Source: Pseudarthrobacter sp. PS3-L1 (lineage in GTDB: Bacteria; Actinomycetota; Actinomycetes; Actinomycetales; Micrococcaceae). From it: a stretch of 64,000 nt of DNA. The first letter of the stretch is position 1, and every line of letters begins with the position of its first letter. The position numbers were made by a program, and so were the translations under genes. The DNA lies in contig NZ_JASISU010000004.1 in NCBI RefSeq assembly GCF_030063285.1, positions 558,001-622,000 of the forward strand, in the 5' to 3' direction. Under the pieces are notes generated by a model. It did no database searches, was not told where the DNA came from, and saw nothing but the letters and a program-made list of their open reading frames with translations. This document shows, piece after piece, positions 34,671-42,215 of the stretch.

Positions 34671-37600
34671 CACAACCTCAGTGAACATCCCAGCAACCTT
34701 CTGGTCATTGCTGGATATGATCGTCTTGCCTCGCAGTGTGGGGCCGACGATTGAGCGTGAGCCGAACCCGGAAGGGTTATCAACAGTGTCGCGCCAGATT
34801 TCTTTGAACGTGAACCCGTCAAGTGTTGCGACTGCGAATGACGGCGCGGCCTCACCTTCTGAGCTGAACGCGGCCATCGCCACACCATCGTCACCTGGCC
34901 TGTCCTGCCGCGTGAAGCCTTGGCAAAGGTGTTTGCCTGATGCTGTGGACTCGAAGGCTGACACTGGTGTGTACGTGCCCACCTTGTGCTTGCCTTCTGC
35001 CCTGTCGAGGCGCACAACGTCCGGGCTACCGACCGGCACGTTATCCGTGTAGAACAGCACGCACTTAGGCATCGGCTGAATACCAACGCACTGATACGGC
35101 GGTGTTGTTCCGCTGTACGTCTGCGCCGTTTTCCAGCTTTCCCCAAGGTTGTCGGAGTAGACGATACCGTTGGACCCATTGCCGCCCGAGTTGTCACCAA
35201 AAGTGATCCACACCCGGTCCCAGTAAGGATCCCAAGCAATACCGTGTAGGTGCTGATTGTCGGTGTTTGGTCTGCCGAGAGTGTTGATGAGGTATTCGTT
35301 GAGGTCGAAAATGATATTCAGGTTTTTGCCACCGTCAAGGCTCATGTACGCGTACCTTGCGTTGTCACCAGCAGCGACCGGCTGCCCGGTCCATGTGGGT
35401 GTTTTGGGTCCGTACTCGTTCACAAAGATCATGGACCCGTGTTCTGACTGGGACCACGCCGACGTGTACTTTACGTACTCGGCCCTACCTAGAAGTACCC
35501 TGCTGAATGAGCGGGTTGATTCCGTGGCGATGTTCTCACTGAGCCACATTTCTCGACGGTTGATCCCACCGCGTAGGCATGACACGAGGATTTCACCGTT
35601 AGCCAATGGCAGGACTGATTCAACGGTTGCACCGGCGAACACGTTCGCACCGTTTTTGTCCTTGATTGGTGTCCATGTTTTGCCGTCGTCCAACGTCTCC
35701 GAAAAATCGGACGTGCTAGAATTCCAGCCCCTAACACGGTCCCTGGATAGCGCAACCATGATTTCCTTGGCAGGCTTCGATGTGACAGAAACAATTGCCG
35801 TGTCGAGTGCGCCGCGTACCGGGATGGAGAACCCATTCACGGGAGGTTGAGTGCCACCACCAGTCTGTGGTGTCTCCCAGTCGGACCATGTTGACCCGTT
35901 CAGGGAACAGGTAAAGACCTTCTGCGGGCTCCGGCTCTCCGTGAACCGGTGCGTGACGCCACCCGACGCCGGAAGTACCTCTAGGGTTCCTGGTGTTGCG
36001 CTTGCCTGGTTTGGGTGGTTCGTGAACTGGATAGACCATGTGGTTGGGTACGTTAGTGTGCGGAAGTCCACACCCGACGCAAGCAACGCAGCGTTAGGAA
36101 CTGGGAGCATTTCGCTCCAAGCCCCACCAGAGTAGTTCCGATACTTTGTCTGGAAGATGCCCGGTGCGGACGGGATGAATATGTGCTTGGTGCGCCCATC
36201 CATGCCGTTATAGTAAACATCCACATTCCCGTAAGCGCCGAACACGGATGTGTTGTTCACCGGGTAACGCTTGCCCGCGAATGCTGCGCCCTTGAGCGCG
36301 TCAGCCTCGGCAAGCGTGGTTATTGGTGCTTGCAGGAACTTGTTAGCCTCCAGTGCCCCCACACGGGCGTCCTGTGTTGATGCGTTCCAGTTCGTTGCAG
36401 AGTATGCGGCCGCTGATGTGAACGCGACCTTAGCGGACACCACGTCACCGTTAGGTGCGATGACACGCTGCCCCGCCGTGTAACCAGTGTTCGCCTTCCA
36501 CACCGGCACGAGGCCAACCGTCGACTGGGCCATGTTCGCAGCCGAGCTAACAATGGTCGGGTCGTTTGCGATGGCCTGCGACACAAGCGGTGGAACAATC
36601 GGCTGAACACGGGCCTCAAGCTCCGTCGTAACCTCAGTTTTAGTCGCATACGTTGATGCGGCCTCAGTCTTCGGCAGCAGCGGTGTCAATGCCGACGCGT
36701 CAGCCTTCAACGCAAGATCCGACACGTTCGCCTTATCAGCGAGGGCAGACGCGTCAGCCTTAGTAGCCAACTCCGTCTTGTCGGCCTTCAACGCAACATC
36801 AGTGGTTGATGCTTTGCCGGCGAGTGCGTTCACTGCTGCTGTACTGAGAGGCTTACCCGCGTCGGTGGTATTGTCCACGTTGCCGAGCCCAACGACTGCC
36901 GCCGTGGGGCTAACCCATTCGGTGGTAGTGCCACTGGAGTTCTTACGGATGAACTGCCCAGCCGTGCCACCAGCAGGTACGCCAGCGCCCGTAGGACCAG
37001 CAGGGCCGGGAAGCCCCGAGCCGCTGCCGCCTCCGGTGATGATGTGCGCGGCAAGCATGTGCTGCCCGAACGTGTTCAGGTGCACACCATCGCCTGAGTC
37101 GAAGTCTGGGCGCATGAGCCCGTCCTCAGCCTCGACAGCAGACGCCCGGCTGTGGCATACCAGGGCGCCTTCTGGGAGGGTCCGCAGGTAGTCGTTGAAC
37201 CCTTGCCGGACAGCCTTGACCCCAGCCGTTTCGGTGCGGCGCGGGAACACGTCAGCGACCTCGAACGACTGTCCCATGTAGCGGCGCACGTAAAGAGCGA
37301 ACGCTGTCAGCCGGGCTTGCATCTGCGACAGGGTTGCCCCGCCGTAAATGTCGTTCGAGCCCGGCATGCCCACAACCTTGTCAGCGCGGGCAATCGTTGA
37401 GAGCTTGGAACGGATGTAGTTCGAGCCACCAACCCAGGATTCGAGGCTTGTTCCGGACTGTCCCAGCAGGGCAGGGATAGCACCGTTAGCTTCAGCGTGA
37501 CGCCAGCCCCAGCAATCCCGGAGAGGGTATTCAGTGTTCAGGCCAGTTTCAGAGGATGAGCCTGGGTAGATGTAGAACGGCGTTTCTGGTGCCGCCTGGA

Positions 37601-38450
37601 GCTTGATATACACGTCGAGGGGCGTGTACGGGCTCCAAGTGTTCGACACGCTCATGGACGCAACACCTATGGGCAGCGTCCCCAAGTAGGAGCCGCCGAT
37701 ACCCATATGGTTCGGCGTGCCGCCCGGTGTCGTGTACGCGTAAGAAATCAGGTACTCGACGTTCGCTTCCAACTGGAAATGAATGTCCGTGATGACGTAG
37801 CGTTCCGACGTTGCGCCAACACTGTAACGGACAGGGGTTCCCAGTTTCGTGGGTTCCTCAGCGAAGTTCTGCGTGTACCCGCCATTACCGTCAGAGGCGC
37901 GCTTGGCAATGTAAACGTCCACGAAATCCACGGCGCCACGGTTGGTGCTGGAGATGTCGTTGAAGTTCTTGAATACGAGCTCCCACGAATCGACCGCGGC
38001 AAACATCTTCAACGGTAGGCGCACATGCCGTGTGGGTTCCGTGTCCACGAGGGCGTTGTTGCCCGGCATGGAGAGCTGATGAAGGACCGTCCGGGTGGTC
38101 ACGTCTGTGCGCTTCCACTCGGTGCGGTTCGCGGAAGTCGTAGAAATGACTTTCTCAAACGACCTGCGGGCCCCCGTGTACTCGACCCACTTGACCAGCG
38201 AACCACCAGACGCGAGCGGTTCAAGGGCCACGAACGCCGCCACGTCAGATCCCAGCGGACGCCCCACGATAGTGAGCGCGGTAGACGAGTTCGCCACCGG
38301 GTAGATGCCGATCAGATCGTTGCCGATCCAGTCGGCAACGTTCAGTGAAGGGAGCTCGGAAAGCGGCCGGATGCGCAGGGAATTACCAACACCCTCGCCT
38401 TTGTCGCCCTTGGGGCCGGTAATGTCGGCAAGAAATCTGGCAGATGCCAT
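34650..38450 (-). CDS. Large receptor-binding tail protein with SGNH-esterase and sialidase-like domains
   Basis: 1266 residues. Short N-terminus with TGPKGDKGEG, then a beta-rich part. Residues about 330-470 look like an SGNH/GDSL hydrolase: VVGMPGSNDIYGG near the start and DGVHLNTFGQHML at the end (DxxH). Next a collagen-like GLPGPAGPTGAG, a helical repeat of KAD(A/K) units (residues 560-620, coiled-coil trimerisation likely), a linker domain, and from about residue 870 a beta-propeller with Asp-box-like motifs (SLDGGKNL, SDNLGESWKT, TLDDGKTW). It probably binds and trims a surface glycan of the host at the tail tip. Confidence 0.82.
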   Translation of the reverse strand: MASARFLADITGPKGDKGEGVGNSLRIRPLSELPSLNVADWIGNDLIGIYPVANSSTALTIVGRPLGSDVAAFVALEPLASGGSLVKWVEYTGARRSFEKVISTTSANRTEWKRTDVTTRTVLHQLSMPGNNALVDTEPTRHVRLPLKMFAAVDSWELVFKNFNDISSTNRGAVDFVDVYIAKRASDGNGGYTQNFAEEPTKLGTPVRYSVGATSERYVITDIHFQLEANVEYLISYAYTTPGGTPNHMGIGGSYLGTLPIGVASMSVSNTWSPYTPLDVYIKLQAAPETPFYIYPGSSSETGLNTEYPLRDCWGWRHAEANGAIPALLGQSGTSLESWVGGSNYIRSKLSTIARADKVVGMPGSNDIYGGATLSQMQARLTAFALYVRRYMGQSFEVADVFPRRTETAGVKAVRQGFNDYLRTLPEGALVCHSRASAVEAEDGLMRPDFDSGDGVHLNTFGQHMLAAHIITGGGSGSGLPGPAGPTGAGVPAGGTAGQFIRKNSSGTTTEWVSPTAAVVGLGNVDNTTDAGKPLSTAAVNALAGKASTTDVALKADKTELATKADASALADKANVSDLALKADASALTPLLPKTEAASTYATKTEVTTELEARVQPIVPPLVSQAIANDPTIVSSAANMAQSTVGLVPVWKANTGYTAGQRVIAPNGDVVSAKVAFTSAAAYSATNWNASTQDARVGALEANKFLQAPITTLAEADALKGAAFAGKRYPVNNTSVFGAYGNVDVYYNGMDGRTKHIFIPSAPGIFQTKYRNYSGGAWSEMLPVPNAALLASGVDFRTLTYPTTWSIQFTNHPNQASATPGTLEVLPASGGVTHRFTESRSPQKVFTCSLNGSTWSDWETPQTGGGTQPPVNGFSIPVRGALDTAIVSVTSKPAKEIMVALSRDRVRGWNSSTSDFSETLDDGKTWTPIKDKNGANVFAGATVESVLPLANGEILVSCLRGGINRREMWLSENIATESTRSFSRVLLGRAEYVKYTSAWSQSEHGSMIFVNEYGPKTPTWTGQPVAAGDNARYAYMSLDGGKNLNIIFDLNEYLINTLGRPNTDNQHLHGIAWDPYWDRVWITFGDNSGGNGSNGIVYSDNLGESWKTAQTYSGTTPPYQCVGIQPMPKCVLFYTDNVPVGSPDVVRLDRAEGKHKVGTYTPVSAFESTASGKHLCQGFTRQDRPGDDGVAMAAFSSEGEAAPSFAVATLDGFTFKEIWRDTVDNPSGFGSRSIVGPTLRGKTIISSNDQKVAGMFTEVVLEATGY

Positions 38451-38452
38451 TC

Positions 38453-38938
38453 TTATGCTCCTATGTAGATTCGGCCCGTGTTGCGGGGGTCAGTAGGGTC
38501 GTCGGGGTTGGTCTGCCACCACAGTTGCCCGCGCCGCAAACCAGGCGGCTCAGTGAGGCTAAGAAGCACCATGGAAAGGTTCGGGCCACCAGAAGGACGG
38601 CCCCCGCCAAACTCGATAAAGTCGGAAAGCGGACCGCCACGGGATCCGACGCGTATCTCCCAATCGGGGAAGTCCGTTAGCGGCATCCCCGGTTCGATCC
38701 ACTCAATGGAGAGGGTGTAATAGGCGTCGTTGAGCAGCGTTGCCGTGGATGCAAGGTTCACGTTCCAAGCGCCGACAGAATCAGGGGCCACCAGAACATC
38801 AGCAGTGGGGAGGATTCGTCCGGCTGAGACACCAGAGCCAACGATGGATGGCTCAACAAGCCGGAACCTCAACCTGCCCACCCTCGAAACAAGGGTTGAC
38901 CCAACAATGTCTTTGAGTTCCCCGGTCACATTTGGCAT
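38453..38938 (-). CDS. Minor tail protein
   Basis: ATG at 38938 with AAAGGTGG upstream. 161 residues, beta-rich (VGRLRFRLVEPSIVG, WNVNLASTATLL, YYTLSIEWIEPG), ending with QLWWQTNPDDPTDPRNTG. Position between the tail-tip genes and the receptor-binding gene suggests a tail-tip or fibre-base protein. Its frame extends back to 39055 across the terminator, but there are no family features there. Confidence 0.7.
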   Translation of the reverse strand: MPNVTGELKDIVGSTLVSRVGRLRFRLVEPSIVGSGVSAGRILPTADVLVAPDSVGAWNVNLASTATLLNDAYYTLSIEWIEPGMPLTDFPDWEIRVGSRGGPLSDFIEFGGGRPSGGPNLSMVLLSLTEPPGLRRGQLWWQTNPDDPTDPRNTGRIYIGA

Positions 38939-38960
38939 GGAGTACCACCTTTCGGGCATA

Positions 38961-38982
38961 AAAAAAGCCCCACAAGGAGGGC
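38961..38982 (-). terminator. Hairpin/U-tract upstream of the minor tail gene
   Basis: Minus strand GCCC, loop TCCTTGTG, GGGC, TTTTTTT then ATGCCCGAAAGGTGG, which contains the ribosome site of the gene starting at 38938. It separates the rightward regulator-lipoprotein pair from the leftward late genes. Confidence 0.6.
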
Positions 38983-38996
38983 GAGGACTATGGCTA

Positions 38997-39025
38997 TTGA
39001 CAGGGTGTAATACACCCCGTAAGTT
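38997..39025 (+). promoter_or_regulatory. Promoter with embedded operator, regulator-lipoprotein pair
   Basis: TTGACA (38997-39002), 17-base spacer, TAAGTT (39020-39025), and ATG six bases later, so the transcript is leaderless. The spacer holds a perfect palindrome, GGGTGTA-A-TACACCC (39003-39017). A repressor bound there would shut the promoter. Confidence 0.78.
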
Positions 39026-39031
39026 GTTCAC

Positions 39032-39169
39032 ATGAGCAAGGGAACGACCCCACACACAATCAGGATTGAAGACAAACTCTGGGAATCCGCAAGAACCAAA
39101 GCGGCTGCAGAAGATCGAACAGTCTCAGAAGTCACCCGGCAGCTACTCACCGAATGGATTGAGAAATGA
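39032..39169 (+). CDS. Ribbon-helix-helix regulator of the rightward pair
   Basis: 45 residues: MSKGTTPHTIRIEDKLWESA, then RTKAAAEDRTVSEVTRQLL and TEWIEK. Ribbon (TIRIE), helix A, turn and helix B of an Arc-type fold fill the protein. It is related to the regulator at 32298-32459. Its stop overlaps the lipoprotein ATG (ATGA), so the two are coupled. The palindrome in its own promoter is the likely binding site, giving autoregulation. Confidence 0.82.
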   Translation: MSKGTTPHTIRIEDKLWESARTKAAAEDRTVSEVTRQLLTEWIEK

Positions 39170-39507
39170 ATAAGCAGATAGCAGCCCTTGCAGTACTCGC
39201 TGGCATTGCGCTCGCCGGTTGTTCAGCACCGATACAGCAGGCAGCGCCGGTCGTTGAGGTAGAGCGAGTGGGAGATGTTAGTGCCGAGCAGCGCCAAACA
39301 ATGCTCGGTGATCTGCGGCCGGTCCTTGTTGAACTGGAAGCCAGCGATGCGGCTATTTACCGTGAGGCATACGAGGCGTGCGCTAACCTGCTCATCCGTG
39401 ATCGAGACGCCTACCGGGAAGCAGTGATCGAGCAGTACCCGAGCATTGAACTTGCCCTAGACCACCTGAGCGTTGCCGCCGCTGCCAAAAAGTACATCTG
39501 CCCCTAA
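39166..39507 (+). CDS. Phage-encoded lipoprotein, candidate superinfection-exclusion factor
   Basis: 113 residues. Signal peptide MNKQIAALAVLAGIALAGCS with lipobox LAGC (Cys19), then a helical, acidic domain (VEVERVGDVSAEQRQTMLGD; YREAYEACANLLIRDRD) ending KKYICP, with two further Cys that could pair. It would be anchored on the outer face of the membrane. It is read against all neighbouring tail genes from its own promoter, the usual layout of a lysogenic conversion gene. Lipoproteins of this kind in other phages block DNA entry of related phages; that role is inferred. Confidence 0.82.
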   Translation: MNKQIAALAVLAGIALAGCSAPIQQAAPVVEVERVGDVSAEQRQTMLGDLRPVLVELEASDAAIYREAYEACANLLIRDRDAYREAVIEQYPSIELALDHLSVAAAAKKYICP

Positions 39508-40346
39508 GCCAGGGTCGCGGTTGACCTATACAGCTTCCCGTTCGCCGGGTCGATCCACAGGTTAGGTTTCTGCGTAGTTGTCGGCAGGCCGTTGATGTAA
39601 ACACCGTCCGGTTTCGCATCGACCGAATAGGCGCCGGCGAACAGTGACGCAAAGTTATCCGCGAGCACGCCAGCGTTTGAGGATCCGCGCATCAGGACAG
39701 CACCACCGTTGCCACCAATGCCACCGCCCGAACTGAACGCGATGCCACCGTTCGCCGCAGACGGGTCAATGACCGTGTTACCTACCGTGATCTTCCCGGC
39801 CCCGGTGACGTTCATGTTTCCCTGGAGCCGGAAGTCACCTTTCACAGTTGTTACGCCGTTGATGTTCAGTGAGCCGTTTACGTCCATCTTCCCGGTCACG
39901 GTGGTGTCGCCTGTGATCTTCGTGAGCCCGTTGATGTCTACCGGGCCGTTAGTAACGAACTTGCCCGTAACTGTTGTGTCCCCGGCGATGGTTGTGATGC
40001 CGTTGACGTTCAGTGTGCCATTGAAGACGGTGTTGCCGTCCACGAGTAGCGGTCCGTCAATGTTGAAGTCACCGGTAGCGATCACGGTCCCGTTCAGGCG
40101 AACCTCACCGGATGCGATGAATAAGCCAGTCATGTTGATCGTGCCGTCAGCGTTCAACGTGCCGGTGATCGTGGCATAGCCCGTGACGTTCAAGCCGCCG
40201 TTCTCAATCGTGATCCCGCCACCGCCATACACCCGCACGCCGTTCGCACCAATGGATGCGTTATTCATGGGTGAGGCGTTCTCAAGGTTGCGGATCCGCC
40301 GCAACAAATCCTCTATCTGGCTACGGTCAAGGTTGTCTACGCGCAT
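39504..40346 (-). CDS. Repeat-rich minor tail protein
   Basis: 280 residues. After a short coiled-coil start (RSQIEDLLRRIRNLENAS), residues 45-200 carry about ten degenerate repeats of 12-15 residues centred on (V/L)xGxxxIxGxxT(V/I)TG, for instance GLTKITGDTTVTGKMDVNG, as in beta-solenoid or polymer-forming domains. The C-terminus NLWIDPANGKLYRSTATLA is common in tail-fibre base proteins. It overlaps the lipoprotein gene by 4 bases in convergent orientation. Confidence 0.75.
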   Translation of the reverse strand: MRVDNLDRSQIEDLLRRIRNLENASPMNNASIGANGVRVYGGGGITIENGGLNVTGYATITGTLNADGTINMTGLFIASGEVRLNGTVIATGDFNIDGPLLVDGNTVFNGTLNVNGITTIAGDTTVTGKFVTNGPVDINGLTKITGDTTVTGKMDVNGSLNINGVTTVKGDFRLQGNMNVTGAGKITVGNTVIDPSAANGGIAFSSGGGIGGNGGAVLMRGSSNAGVLADNFASLFAGAYSVDAKPDGVYINGLPTTTQKPNLWIDPANGKLYRSTATLA

Positions 40347-40355
40347 ACCAGCCTC

Positions 40356-41435
40356 CTATACGAGCGGTTGAATGTTGAGGGTGAGGAACTGGCCGAGGTC
40401 GCCCGTAATGTCTATGACCTGCCAGCGATGCAGGCCAGCGTTGATGTACGGGTCATTAGTGACGGACCATATGACTTCATCGCCCACGAGGATCTGCGCG
40501 GCGTTTGGGTCTCCATCGTGTGGAACCTCAAAGCTGCCCTGCCATGTTGGGATCGTGTACGCAGCAAGGTCGCCGTACGCCTTGCTGCGAAGGTTAGTGG
40601 TATTCGACTCGTCCTTGTATGCAACAACCATGTCAATGGCAGGGTAGGTCGTCACGGGGAAGTTGTTCACAATCCCCACCAACGTGTCAGTCTCCGTGCC
40701 CTCACCCGTAGCGATGATTTTCGTCGCGAGCTTCTGCCCAGACCGGCGCATCTTCATCCCACGCGCCGGCGACTCATCCGCGCCAATGTTCCACTGCCAG
40801 ACGTTCGACTTCAGGTCACCAACACGCATGACCCACTCAATGTCCTGGCCGTTATTCGTCCACCGTGGCCGGAACGCAACGTTAGGCCCACCCTCGGTGT
40901 TGATAATGTCGTTCAAAGCATCCAGCATCATCGGGAAGCGGTGGCCCTCGTACTTGCGATTAAACGGCCCAGACTGATCAGCGGGGAAGATCATCGGCAC
41001 CCTGTAGCGGCTCACCGGCAAATCATTCAGACCCTCATACACAACGTACTTCGCGATGTTCGCCAACGAACCCGACAGGTTCAACACCACAGGGGCGACC
41101 TTCGACTGAATCATCGCCACAAGGTTCCTGCGCGCCAACAACCACCACAAGTCATTGTGCTGAACCGTCAACACCTTCGTGTCTCTGTCGTACTCGTGAT
41201 CCGTGATGAACCCCGCATACACCGGGACGCCCGCGTGCTCAACAACCAGCAAATGATCGAGCACCGACAAACTAAACGGCCCAGCAACCTCAGCAACCCC
41301 AGGATCCCCAAGGTTGAATGTAGCCGAACCACCCGACCCGCCATTCATCGTCTCGCCCCACGAAATCGCGGACGGCTCAACCAACACCTTCCCAGACCAC
41401 GACGCCGTATCCATCGCCCAAACCTTGTAAGCCAA
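40356..41435 (-). CDS. Tail-tip protein (baseplate hub, Tal-like)
   Basis: 359 residues, no membrane segments. VLDHLLVVEHAGVPVYAGFI then VQHNDLWWLLARRNLV (residues 60-105) resemble the N-terminal hub domain of tail-associated proteins of siphoviruses, and the order tape measure, distal tail, hub supports it. The C-terminus contains a WQVIDITGDLGQFLTLNIQP motif. No peptidase or glycosidase motif is seen. Confidence 0.78.
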   Translation of the reverse strand: MAYKVWAMDTASWSGKVLVEPSAISWGETMNGGSGGSATFNLGDPGVAEVAGPFSLSVLDHLLVVEHAGVPVYAGFITDHEYDRDTKVLTVQHNDLWWLLARRNLVAMIQSKVAPVVLNLSGSLANIAKYVVYEGLNDLPVSRYRVPMIFPADQSGPFNRKYEGHRFPMMLDALNDIINTEGGPNVAFRPRWTNNGQDIEWVMRVGDLKSNVWQWNIGADESPARGMKMRRSGQKLATKIIATGEGTETDTLVGIVNNFPVTTYPAIDMVVAYKDESNTTNLRSKAYGDLAAYTIPTWQGSFEVPHDGDPNAAQILVGDEVIWSVTNDPYINAGLHRWQVIDITGDLGQFLTLNIQPLV

Positions 41436-41444
41436 ACCGGCCCC

Positions 41445-42215
41445 CTAAATGAACGTGTCAGTAAGCGTCAAAAAAGCAGTCCCAGAACCCGTAGTCACAG
41501 GCTCCAAAAAAACGGTAGGAATAGTGCCAGCCGCAATCCCAAGCGTCTCGGCAGTACCAACGCCGCCGTGAACAACAGCCCCGCGAATACGCAAACGTCC
41601 ATCAGAAAACGTGATCCCATGCGACACCCCACTAACAAGCGGCACGGTCACCTTGAACTGCGAACCGCCCACCGTGATCGTGTAACCACCCGGCATCGAA
41701 CCCGCAACAATAAACTTCGGGAACGCAGGCGCATTCCCCCGGTGATAAACAGACGTACTCACCGAAGACGGGATCGTAAACGAGTTATCCCCGCCATACT
41801 TCCGAGGGTCTGGGCACAACAACTGGATCTGCACATCACGCACAACCGACCCATGACGCTCGTCAACGTTCACGAGCTCAACGAACGCATCAGCCCACAA
41901 CGTCACGCCGCCCTTACTGACGTAGACGCGCACAGGGTCAACGCCAGCCCCAAGGCCAGTAAGGCGTGTAGCCAGCGCCTCGCCCTCATCTCGCGACTTC
42001 GGCAAAATGAAACCAGTCAGAGTAGCCGTCCGCGTCCCCGAATACCTCCGCAACACATAAGACCCAGGAGCGCCCTGCCGGGCAACATCCTCACCCCGCA
42101 ACGCAACCGAATCAGACCACCCATCCAGCCCATCCTTCGCAACAACAAACGGTCCAAGACCGGGCCGGCCATGAAACTGCACCGACCCGATCCGCATAGA
42201 AATCTCATCGCTCAT
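41445..42215 (-). CDS. Distal tail protein (Dit-like)
   Basis: 256 residues. The first half (SMRIGSVQFHGRPG, RRYSGTRTATLTGFILPKSR, DVQIQLLCPDPRKYG) matches the distal tail protein that caps the tail tube of siphoviruses, and the second half has the galectin-like strands of such proteins (GGYTITVGGSQFKVTV). It overlaps the tape measure stop by 4 bases. It joins tube and hub. Confidence 0.82.
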   Translation of the reverse strand: MSDEISMRIGSVQFHGRPGLGPFVVAKDGLDGWSDSVALRGEDVARQGAPGSYVLRRYSGTRTATLTGFILPKSRDEGEALATRLTGLGAGVDPVRVYVSKGGVTLWADAFVELVNVDERHGSVVRDVQIQLLCPDPRKYGGDNSFTIPSSVSTSVYHRGNAPAFPKFIVAGSMPGGYTITVGGSQFKVTVPLVSGVSHGITFSDGRLRIRGAVVHGGVGTAETLGIAAGTIPTVFLEPVTTGSGTAFLTLTDTFI

